From contig JAHIKS010000053.1 in NCBI GenBank assembly GCA_018897475.1, forward strand, positions 1 to 10,842: a stretch of DNA of 10,842 nucleotides, in the 5' to 3' direction. The notes under the pieces were generated by a model. The model ran no database searches. It was given only the letters and a program-made list of their open reading frames with translations, and was not told where the DNA came from. Source of the DNA: Candidatus Altarchaeota archaeon. GTDB lineage: Archaea > Altiarchaeota > Altiarchaeia > IMC4 > QMZM01. A program made the position numbers and the translations under genes. Below, piece by piece: positions 5,032 to 10,842 of this stretch (position 1 is its first letter; each line of letters opens with the position of its first letter).

Positions 5032-6721
5032 GGAGCATTGCAGACCACAGAAGTGCAAGTTCCTCTGCCATAGGATGTGTCCCATGGTGAAGACGGGGAG
5101 GGATACCATTGTCATAGACGAGGAGCTGAACAAGCCGGTCATAAGCGAGGAGTTATGCTCCGGGTGCGGAATCTGCGTCAAGAAGTGCCCCTTTGAGACG
5201 ATAACGATAGTGAATCTTCCCGAGGAGCTTGGCGAACCGGTGCATCAATATGGGAAGAACGGCTTCCGGCTCTATAATCTGCCGACCCCGAAGGAGGGGG
5301 TAGTGGGGGTTGTAGGCGCGAACGGAATCGGCAAGAGTACCATGATAAAAATTCTCGCCGGAGAGATTAAACCGAATCTGGGAGAGGGCGCAGGATGGGA
5401 TGAGATTCTGGAGAGGTTCAAGGGCAAGGAGATTCAGGACTACCTCGAGAGGCTCTCTCAGGGGGAGATAAGGGCCGTCTATAAGCCGCAGTATGTCGAT
5501 TCAATCCCGAAGGTCGTGAAGGGCAAGGTCAAAACTGCCCTGAAGAAGAACGATGACGCCGGGAATCTGGACGATATTGCAGCAAGGCTGGACATGGAGA
5601 ATTCTCTCAACAAGAAGATTGGCGAACTGAGCGGGGGGGAACTGCAGAGGTTTGCTATTGCTGCCTGCCTCCTAAAAGATGCTGACATCTACCTTCTGGA
5701 CGAACCCTCGTCGTATCTGGACGTGAGGGAAAGGCTGAATCTGGCGGGAGTCATCAGGGGGCTGAAGGACAAATTCATCTTCGTTGTGGAGCACGACCTC
5801 GTGGTTCTGGACTATCTCTCGGATTATACCCACGTCATCTATGGAAAGCCCGGCGCTTACGGAATCATATCCGGCATCAAAGGGGTTAGAGTTGGTATTA
5901 ACGAATACCTCTGTGGCTTCCTGAGGGTTGAGAACATGCGCTTCAGGGACGAGATAAAGTTCGATGTAAGGCCCCCGTCACAGAAGAGCAAGAGGAGCGA
6001 GCTCGTGGAATATCCAGAGATTGAGAAAAGGTATGATGAGTTCTCCCTTGCGATTGAGGCGGGAATCCTCTATGAACCGGAAATCCTTGGAATTCTTGGC
6101 CCTAATGCTACTGGAAAGACAACCTTCGTTAAGATTCTCGCAGGGGATGTCAAGGCCGATAATACAAAACTGGACATGAAACTGAAGGTCTCCTACAAGC
6201 CGCAGTACATAAAGCCTGGAAAGGGACTGGTGAAGTCCCTCGGCATAAAACCGGAGTTTATAGAGAGGTTTGGAATCAAGTTCTTGATGGAGAAGCCGAT
6301 GCAAAAGCTAAGCGGTGGAGAGCTGCAGAAGGTGGCTATAGCCGACTGCCTTACAAAGGATGCTGAGCTTTACCTTCTCGACGAACCCTCAGCCTACCTT
6401 GACGTGGAGGAAAGGCTGAAGCTGGCCAAGTATCTGAAGAAGTTCGCCTATGACCGGGAGGCATCGGTCCTTGTTGTCGACCACGACGTTCTCCTGGTGG
6501 ATTACCTCTCCGATGAGCTGCTCGTCTTCAGCGGCGAGTCCGGAAAGAATGGAAAGGCCTCGCAGCCACTGAACCTGAGGGATGGGATGAACAAGTTCCT
6601 CAAGGAGCTGAGCATCACGTTCAGGAGGGATGCAGAGACAGGAAGGCCAAGAGCAAATAAGCCGGAGTCGGTCAAGGACAGGGAGCAGAGGTCCAAAGGG
6701 GAGTACTATTATGTGGGCTAG
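5006..6721 (+). CDS. ABCE1 / RNase L inhibitor homologue, ribosome-recycling ATPase
   Basis: ABCE1 splits terminated ribosomes into subunits together with aRF1/Pelota. The 571-aa product is complete. An N-terminal iron-sulfur domain has two Cys sets (C12, C17, C21, C25 and C51, C54, C57, C61). NBD1 has Walker A GANGIGKST (104-112), signature LSGGELQR (208-215), Walker B YLLDEPSSYLD (229-239) and switch His263. NBD2 has GPNATGKTT (365-373), LSGGELQK (435-442), LLDEPSAYLD (457-466) and His493. Length matches the usual 590 or so. The start MTRIAVLDKEHC matches the family start, so the 26-nt overlap with the hydrolase is real. The stop lies in a CTAG shared with the convergent Trm5 gene. Confidence 0.98.
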   Translation: MTRIAVLDKEHCRPQKCKFLCHRMCPMVKTGRDTIVIDEELNKPVISEELCSGCGICVKKCPFETITIVNLPEELGEPVHQYGKNGFRLYNLPTPKEGVVGVVGANGIGKSTMIKILAGEIKPNLGEGAGWDEILERFKGKEIQDYLERLSQGEIRAVYKPQYVDSIPKVVKGKVKTALKKNDDAGNLDDIAARLDMENSLNKKIGELSGGELQRFAIAACLLKDADIYLLDEPSSYLDVRERLNLAGVIRGLKDKFIFVVEHDLVVLDYLSDYTHVIYGKPGAYGIISGIKGVRVGINEYLCGFLRVENMRFRDEIKFDVRPPSQKSKRSELVEYPEIEKRYDEFSLAIEAGILYEPEILGILGPNATGKTTFVKILAGDVKADNTKLDMKLKVSYKPQYIKPGKGLVKSLGIKPEFIERFGIKFLMEKPMQKLSGGELQKVAIADCLTKDAELYLLDEPSAYLDVEERLKLAKYLKKFAYDREASVLVVDHDVLLVDYLSDELLVFSGESGKNGKASQPLNLRDGMNKFLKELSITFRRDAETGRPRANKPESVKDREQRSKGEYYYVG

Positions 6722-7716
6722 ATTTTCCTGAAGTCCACGCAGATTCTGTACATGCAGGGCGAATAGGAGCCGCATTTTACTGCATTAAGGACTTCTATCT
6801 TCTGTTTGAGGTCAGCGCAGATTTCCTTTACCCTCTCGATGGATTCTTCTTCATTATGAGCAAAGTCGTAGAAGTAGATTGTTCCGCCCTTCTTCAGGGC
6901 CGGCAGAGTGACGTCCAGGAAATTTCCGGCATCCTTGGGCAGCGGCATGAGAATTCTGTCAAATTCACCCAGTTTTGGGGTTTCCTTCTTTACATCGCCC
7001 TGTATCGCATGTATATTCACTTTATTTATCCTTGAATTTTCCTCCATGTATCTGACTGCCTCGGGGTTTAATTCGATTGCGCAGATTTCCTTTGGCTTTG
7101 ACTTCTTCGCTATTAGGACTGCGTAGGGCCCCACTCCTGCGAACATGACCAGTATCCTTTCTCCCGGCTTGCACTGCTTCGCTACCCTCAGCCTCTCTGA
7201 ACCAAGTCTGGGCGAGAAGTAGCAGGTCTCGACATTGAGACGGTAGATGCAGCCGTGTTCTCTATGTTCGGTCTCCTTTCTTGGCTCTCCTGCGATGATG
7301 TCGAGTTCTCTTGTCCTGTATTCAGTACCGACCTTGGTCTTCTTTGCTGCAACGGTCTTTATGTTCTTGAACGTGGTGAGGAGCGCTTCACCTATAGCCT
7401 TCTTCTTGCTTTCCAGTTCATCGGGAATCTCAAGAATTGCTATGTCGCCGATTATGTCGAACGACGTGGGGACGAGCTCAAGCTCATCCTCTGTTAGAGT
7501 ATCTGCAAGGGCCTCCTTCAGCGAAGAGGGCTTCTGTTCCTTTGGCTCACCAGGAATTTCCACAATCTCTGTGCCGGGAGATTCGATCTTTTTTGTAATT
7601 GGGATAAGAACAGAATCTCCATCTGATAGAATTTTCCTTCCTGAATCAAGAATTCCGTCCTCCAGCAGCTTCTGTCTTAATTCCTCGGCCCTCTCTCGTT
7701 TGACTCTAAGGTGCAT
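6718..7716 (-). CDS. trm5: tRNA (guanine37-N1)-methyltransferase Trm5
   Basis: Trm5 methylates N1 of G37 next to the anticodon using S-adenosylmethionine; this prevents +1 frameshifts. The 332-aa protein has the typical archaeal layout. There is a small N-terminal D1-like domain (about 1-60), a central D2 domain with TSFDIIGDIAILEIP (84-98), and the linker HGCIYRLNVETCYFSPRLGSER. The Rossmann domain carries the SAM loop FAGVGPYAV (192-200) and acidic IELNPEAV (214-221). The catalytic-pocket motif reads RILMPLPKDA (254-263), an accepted variant of the NLP-type motif. The ATG is 16 nt after the ribL-like stop, so the two are probably co-transcribed. Both tRNAs in this window carry G37 and are plausible substrates. 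Confidence 0.93.
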   Translation of the reverse strand: MHLRVKRERAEELRQKLLEDGILDSGRKILSDGDSVLIPITKKIESPGTEIVEIPGEPKEQKPSSLKEALADTLTEDELELVPTSFDIIGDIAILEIPDELESKKKAIGEALLTTFKNIKTVAAKKTKVGTEYRTRELDIIAGEPRKETEHREHGCIYRLNVETCYFSPRLGSERLRVAKQCKPGERILVMFAGVGPYAVLIAKKSKPKEICAIELNPEAVRYMEENSRINKVNIHAIQGDVKKETPKLGEFDRILMPLPKDAGNFLDVTLPALKKGGTIYFYDFAHNEEESIERVKEICADLKQKIEVLNAVKCGSYSPCMYRICVDFRKI

Positions 7717-7732
7717 TTGCCTAAGTCCCTCT

Positions 7733-8155
7733 CTATGGTGAATTCTCCCTTATCCTTGCCATTATTTTGTTGCTGCTGTCCAGCCCCGATTCCCAGTATC
7801 CCTGAACTCTGACTACCTTTGCTTTGAGGCCCCTCCTGCTGAGCTCTGCTTCCAGTTCCCCCTCTTTGAAATCCTGGTCCTTGCCCAGAGCGATTATGTC
7901 CGGCTTCAGCTCCTCGATGGGCTTGAAGATGTCTTCGGTGTCGCCGAGGATTGCCCCATCAACTGGCTTTAATGCCTTGACTACTGCAAGCCTCTGCTGC
8001 TCTGGAATCGGGCATGAGTTCTTTCTCTTCCTGACGAATTCGTCCCTTGCGACGATTACTATCAGCCGGTCCCCCAGTTTTCTTGCTTCCTCCAGGTAAG
8101 TGATATGCCCTGGATGCAAAACAGAAAAGGTTCCGGTTGCAACTACCAGTGTCAT
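7733..8155 (-). CDS. ribL: FAD synthase-type nucleotidyltransferase (RibL family)
   Basis: Archaeal RibL adenylates FMN to FAD and belongs to the cytidylyltransferase (HxGH) superfamily. The 140-aa product has the usual length. It shows GTFSVLHPGHITYLEEA (8-24) with the HPGH nucleotide-binding motif, VIVARDEFVRKRK (33-45), PEQQRLAVVKALKPVDGAILG and LGKDQDF near residue 100, all typical of RibL. Two oddities: the family's GTFD reads GTFS, and the only Cys is in the NSCPIP segment, whereas studied RibL has conserved Cys near the C-terminus. The SSNKIMARI end matches the SSTxI substrate loop loosely. A related cytidylyl- or adenylyltransferase role is possible. It is transcribed away from the SecB-like gene and leads into trm5. 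Confidence 0.82.
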   Translation of the reverse strand: MTLVVATGTFSVLHPGHITYLEEARKLGDRLIVIVARDEFVRKRKNSCPIPEQQRLAVVKALKPVDGAILGDTEDIFKPIEELKPDIIALGKDQDFKEGELEAELSRRGLKAKVVRVQGYWESGLDSSNKIMARIRENSP

Positions 8156-8197
8156 TTTCTTTATTTAATATTGAATTCAATAATATTATCCTATAAA
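8156..8197. promoter_or_regulatory. Divergent promoter region with central palindrome
   Basis: These 42 AT-rich bases separate two divergent starts. On the minus strand ATAATATTATT (8190-8180) is about 30 nt before the ribL-like ATG. On the plus strand ATTTAATA (8163-8170) is about 30 nt before the ATG at 8198. Both are suitable TATA boxes for leaderless or near-leaderless mRNAs. A perfect 14-bp palindrome, TATTGAATTCAATA (8169-8182), lies at the middle between them. Confidence 0.5.
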
Positions 8198-8635
8198 ATG
8201 AAGATAGAGCTGCGTTATCGCAATCTTGAGGTGAAAAGATTCGGCGAATCCTCGGGCAGCGTTAACATTAATAATAATTCAACCCTTACCTCTGTTGAGA
8301 GGGTTGAGGACAAGGTCTCGGTGAATTTTGTCTTCAGCACGAACTATGACCCCGGCATCGGAGTCATCAGGATAGAGGGCAACCTCAGCTTCTCCGACAC
8401 TGAGGAGAACATGAATAGGGCCATGGATGAGTGGAAGAAGTCGGGGGGGAAGAATCTGCCGGTGGATTTGGCAGAGAAGGTTCATAACACCATACTCTCA
8501 AACTGCGTTGTGCAGGCAACTCTGCTCTCGAAAGAGGTGCAGCTGCCTCCGCCGATTCCCATGCCAAACGTCTCCATAGGCAAGAAGGAGGATAGGACTG
8601 AGGTGAAGGGAGAAACAAGCAGCTACATAAGATGA
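8198..8635 (+). CDS. Small conserved protein, possibly SecB-like fold
   Basis: I do not recognise this 145-aa protein by name. Its layout is a beta-rich first half (about 1-66), including the run VSVNFVFSTNY and a strand VIRIEGNLSFSD. An acidic stretch comes next, then a helix (about 87-112) and a proline block LPPPIPMPNV (116-125) before a polar tail. That order (strands, IEG-type turn, helix, proline-rich crossover) resembles the chaperone SecB, known in a few archaea. This is inference from pattern only. The start at ATG 8198 is preferred over upstream in-frame codons because it follows the divergent TATA region. The stop overlaps the eL31 start (ATGA), so it is coupled to ribosomal genes. 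Confidence 0.7.
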   Translation: MKIELRYRNLEVKRFGESSGSVNINNNSTLTSVERVEDKVSVNFVFSTNYDPGIGVIRIEGNLSFSDTEENMNRAMDEWKKSGGKNLPVDLAEKVHNTILSNCVVQATLLSKEVQLPPPIPMPNVSIGKKEDRTEVKGETSSYIR

Positions 8636-8883
8636 AAGACAAGGAAACAATATACACCATCCCGCTGAGGGACGCATTCCATGTGCCGGTAACCAAGAGG
8701 GCAAGCAAGGCCGTGAAGATTGTGAAGGCATTCCTGGTAAGGCATACAAAGGCAGAGGAAATAAAACTGGATTCCTCAATAAACGAAGCCCTCTGGGACA
8801 GGGGGATAAAGAAGCCGCCCCGCAGCGTTAAGGTTAAAGTAGTCAGGGAAGATAACATAGTGAAGGCTTCTCTTGCCGAATAA
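8632..8883 (+). CDS. rpl31e: 50S ribosomal protein eL31 (L31e)
   Basis: eL31 sits at the polypeptide exit region of the large subunit in archaea and eukaryotes. The 83-aa product has normal size. It shows YTIPLRDAF (8-16), KRASKAVKIVKAFLVRHTK (22-40), and INEALWDRGIKKPPRSVKVKV (50-70), which are diagnostic. It overlaps the preceding gene by 4 nt (ATGA) and ends one base before the aIF6 ATG. The order eL31-aIF6 is common in archaea, where eL39 often precedes eL31. No eL39 gene is visible here; the SecB-like gene takes its place. Confidence 0.95.
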   Translation: MKDKETIYTIPLRDAFHVPVTKRASKAVKIVKAFLVRHTKAEEIKLDSSINEALWDRGIKKPPRSVKVKVVREDNIVKASLAE

Positions 8884-8884
8884 A

Positions 8885-9538
8885 ATGCATCTGCAGCAGG
8901 TTTCTGTTAGTGGCGAGGATTTTGTTGGACTTCTGGGATTTGCTACCGACAAATACGCGATTCTTGCGGAGAAATTCCCTGGGATTGAGGCATTAGGGGT
9001 TCCGGAGCTGAGGACGAGGATTTATGGCACCAACCTGATTGGTATGTTCTGCTGCGGGAACTCTAACGGAATTCTCCTGCCTTATTTTGTATTGAAATCG
9101 AAGATAAAGGAGCTGGAGAAATTTTTCTCCAAAATTGATGTTAAGATTGGAATTCTGCCAGGCAAACATACTGCTCTCGGCAATCTTGTTGCATGCAACG
9201 ACAGCGGGGCGGTGATAAGCCCCAAAATCTCCGACCCGAATCTGATTGAGGATGTCCTCGGGGTCAAGGCGACGGTGATGGAGATAGCAGGTCATGAGGA
9301 GGTCGGCTCCTGCTGTATTGCAACGAATAAAGGATTTCTGGTTCATCCCGACGCCGAGGACGATTTGAAGTTCCTGAAGAGGATTTTCAAGGTCGAGGGC
9401 ATGGCCGGTTCGGTAAATTTCGGCTTCCCGTTCGTGAAGGCGGGACTGGTTGCGAATTCGAATGGATATCTGACGGGGTTAGGCACTACAGGCATAGAGC
9501 TTGGTAGGGTGGATGAGGCGTTTGGGTTTCTGGATTAG
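8885..9538 (+). CDS. eif6: Translation initiation factor aIF6
   Basis: aIF6 binds the 50S subunit, blocks joining with 30S, and takes part in late large-subunit maturation. The 217-aa protein has the pentein-type series of five similar modules. Recognisable are GTNLIGMFCCGNSNGILLP (48-66), PGKHTALGNLVACND (92-106), EIAGHEEVGSCCIATNKGFLVHP (133-155) and GSVNFGFPFVKAGLVANSNGYLTG (175-198). The ATG comes one base after the eL31 stop; a TTG four codons upstream (8873) would overlap eL31 and is less likely. It closes the SecB-like-eL31-aIF6 unit. The length is close to the usual ~220. Confidence 0.97.
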   Translation: MHLQQVSVSGEDFVGLLGFATDKYAILAEKFPGIEALGVPELRTRIYGTNLIGMFCCGNSNGILLPYFVLKSKIKELEKFFSKIDVKIGILPGKHTALGNLVACNDSGAVISPKISDPNLIEDVLGVKATVMEIAGHEEVGSCCIATNKGFLVHPDAEDDLKFLKRIFKVEGMAGSVNFGFPFVKAGLVANSNGYLTGLGTTGIELGRVDEAFGFLD

Positions 9539-9558
9539 TTTTCCCGCGCTCTCTGCGA

Positions 9559-9567
9559 CTTTATTAT
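9559..9567 (+). promoter_or_regulatory. Possible TATA box for the DUF763 gene
   Basis: CTTTATTAT is centred 27 nt before the ATG at 9590, the spacing expected for a leaderless archaeal transcript. The 51-nt gap after aIF6 also allows read-through, so this is a moderate call. Confidence 0.4.
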
Positions 9568-9589
9568 TGGATATTAGTAATTCTATTTG

Positions 9590-10690
9590 ATGAAGAGAAC
9601 CGGTACTGTTAATCTACCGCTGCACGGCGGCAAGGCACCGAGATGGCTGTTCAACCGGATGGTGAAGCTGGCAGGGGAGATTTCAGATATAATAATCTAT
9701 GAAAATGGGCAGGATGAATTCCTCAGGAGAATTTCTAACCCATATTGGTTTCAGGCATTCAGTTGTGTCCTAGGTTACGATTGGCATGCAAGTGGGACAA
9801 CCACTGTAACAACTGGTGCACTGAAAGTTGCTATAAATCCTGAGGAATTTGGACTAGCAGTTTGTGGTGGTAAAGGGGGTACGTCCAGGAAGACACCGGG
9901 TGATATTGAGAAAGCGTCTGATTTATTCTCATTGTCAAGCAAGAAGGCTGAAGAATTAATCAACGCCAGCAAGCTGTCAGCCAAGGTGGACAGCGGCTGC
10001 GTGCAGGACTCCTATCAGCTGTACCACCACTGCTTCTTCCTTACCGAGAAGGGCGACTGGGCCGTGGTGCAGCAGGGAATGAATGATAGCTATGCAAGGA
10101 GATATCATTGGTTGGGGGAGGGAGTCAATGAGTTTGTTAATGAGCCCCACGCTGGAATCTGCTGTGACATGAAGGGGAACGATGTGCTTGACTTGACTGC
10201 GAGCGATAGCAAAGAGACCAGGAAGGTCAGCCTCGACCTGGTGAAGGACAATCCAGTTCATCTTGAAAGATTTTTGAATAAGAATCCCCAGAGGGCGCTG
10301 GCTGAGTTTGAACAGGAATTCACGATGCCAGAACATCATCCCGTTCTCGATGTTGACATCGGCAAGGCAGGGATGGAGGTCATCAGACGGGCTTATGAGA
10401 TTCAGCCCGGAAGCTACGAGGAGTTAATCTCGCTGCGGGGGATGGGTCCGAAGAGAATTCGTGCTCTTGCTCTGATATCCGACCTGCTCTATGGAACGCA
10501 GCCGAGCTGGCAGGACCCTGTTAAATACAGCTTTACGCACGGGGGCAAGGACGGGTTTCCTTATTTCACAGATCGTAGGTTGATGGATGAATCTACAAGT
10601 ATGTTAAAAGACGCTGTAGAACAAGCAAGAATAGGTAGAAAAGAAAAGTTGTATGCGATAAAGAGACTTAAAGATTTCATTAATGAGTAA
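9590..10690 (+). CDS. DUF763 domain protein
   Basis: The 366-aa protein matches the DUF763 family, found in many archaea and some bacteria and of unproven function; a nucleic-acid role is often assumed. Motifs are KRTGTVNLPLHGGKAPRWL (2-20), YWFQAFSCVLGYDWHASGTTT (52-72), VCGGKGGTSRKTP (91-103) and a helix-hairpin-helix SLRGMGPKRIRALALI (281-296). A closing block YSFTHGGKDGFPYFTDRRLMDES (313-335) completes the family pattern. The conserved His, Asp and Gly residues in the first half look like an active site, but none is proven. The ATG at 9590 is preferred to a TTG one codon earlier. Base composition shifts along the gene, from 44% to 61% to about 33% GC. Confidence 0.88.
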   Translation: MKRTGTVNLPLHGGKAPRWLFNRMVKLAGEISDIIIYENGQDEFLRRISNPYWFQAFSCVLGYDWHASGTTTVTTGALKVAINPEEFGLAVCGGKGGTSRKTPGDIEKASDLFSLSSKKAEELINASKLSAKVDSGCVQDSYQLYHHCFFLTEKGDWAVVQQGMNDSYARRYHWLGEGVNEFVNEPHAGICCDMKGNDVLDLTASDSKETRKVSLDLVKDNPVHLERFLNKNPQRALAEFEQEFTMPEHHPVLDVDIGKAGMEVIRRAYEIQPGSYEELISLRGMGPKRIRALALISDLLYGTQPSWQDPVKYSFTHGGKDGFPYFTDRRLMDESTSMLKDAVEQARIGRKEKLYAIKRLKDFINE

Positions 10691-10727
10691 GTATAGAGCA
10701 ACTGCATGGTTATGCCTATAGAATTTA

Positions 10728-10737
10728 GTATTTATAG
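10728..10737 (+). promoter_or_regulatory. TATA box for the gene at the right edge
   Basis: GTATTTATAG is centred about 28 nt before the ATG at 10761. That is correct for a leaderless archaeal mRNA, and no Shine-Dalgarno sequence precedes that ATG. Confidence 0.5.
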
Positions 10738-10760
10738 TCATAATCGTAATTATTTACAGT

Positions 10761-10842
10761 ATGAAATCCAACATTTCTGCAAAGAGTGAAATAAGAAAAA
10801 AGGTTATTGACTTTGTTAAAAAGGAGTATCGGGTTCAGGGAA
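10761..10842 (+). CDS. Start of an unidentified gene, cut by the window edge
   Basis: An open frame begins at ATG 10761 and stays open to the window end. It gives 27 residues that start MKSNISAKSEIRKKVIDFVK and form an amphipathic basic helix. The DNA is only about 30% GC (31 of 102 for 10741-10842), unlike the genes to the left. The helix loosely recalls the N-terminus of DegT/RfbH-type sugar enzymes, but this is too short to assign. A TATA box at the expected distance supports it as a real gene. Confidence 0.5.
   Translation, partial: MKSNISAKSEIRKKVIDFVKKEYRVQG

Noticed and set aside
8105..8197. Longer N-terminus for the SecB-like protein
   Set aside because: It would run through the divergent promoter and into the ribL-like coding region, and the added residues look random.
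8873..8884. Upstream TTG start for aIF6
   Set aside because: The ATG one base after the eL31 stop gives the normal family N-terminus.
1..10842. CRISPR array, insertion sequence, integrase or attachment site
   Set aside because: No regularly spaced repeats, transposase motifs or terminal inverted repeats were seen; the only direct repeats are the coding ones in the ribosomal tails.

Overview
The window is archaeal chromosome. It carries the archaeal rps13-rps4-rps11-rpoD-rpl18e-rpl13-rps9-rpoN gene order, ABCE1, aIF6, Trm5 and eL31, tRNAs without an encoded CCA, a bulge-helix-bulge tRNA intron, and TATA boxes about 27 bases ahead of several starts. Long Lys/Glu-rich tails on small-subunit proteins, the tight packing and the unusual tRNA intron suggest a DPANN-type lineage, but the sequence alone cannot fix the phylum. 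Most of the window is housekeeping DNA. The last ~280 bases are clearly more AT-rich.

Region 1 (1-4322, minus strand) runs from right to left. It starts with tRNA-Ser(UGA), a structured spacer of about 100 bases and a TATA promoter. Then follow uS13, uS4, uS11, RNA polymerase subunit D, tRNA-Leu(GAG) with a 51-nt D-arm intron, eL18, uL13, uS9 and the first eight codons of RNA polymerase subunit N. Most protein genes lie 1-10 nt apart or overlap, so this is probably one polycistronic unit making ribosome and polymerase parts. uS13 (N-terminus), uS4 (C-terminus) and uS11 (N-terminus) each carry roughly 65-98 residues of low-complexity K/E/P sequence.

Region 2 (4375-6721, plus strand) has a glyoxalase-II-type metallo-beta-lactamase-fold hydrolase that overlaps the start of ABCE1, the ribosome-recycling ATPase.

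Region 3 (6718-8155, minus strand) has an archaeal FAD synthase (RibL type) followed by Trm5, the tRNA m1G37 methyltransferase. Trm5 and ABCE1 converge and share one CTAG as both stop codons.

Region 4 (8198-9538, plus strand) leaves a 42-bp divergent promoter region with a central palindrome. It encodes a small protein with a possible SecB-like fold, then eL31 (ATGA overlap), then aIF6 (1-nt gap). This links a possible chaperone to 60S-type subunit maturation.

Region 5 (9590-10842, plus strand) has a DUF763 protein with patchy base composition, then a promoter and the first 27 codons of an unidentified AT-rich gene cut by the window edge.

The genes centre on translation: ribosomal proteins, subunit joining and recycling factors (aIF6, ABCE1), tRNAs and a tRNA-modifying enzyme. 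Best items for follow-up are the D-arm intron in tRNA-Leu(GAG), the shared K/E tails of three neighbouring ribosomal proteins, and the SecB-like protein coupled to eL31-aIF6.
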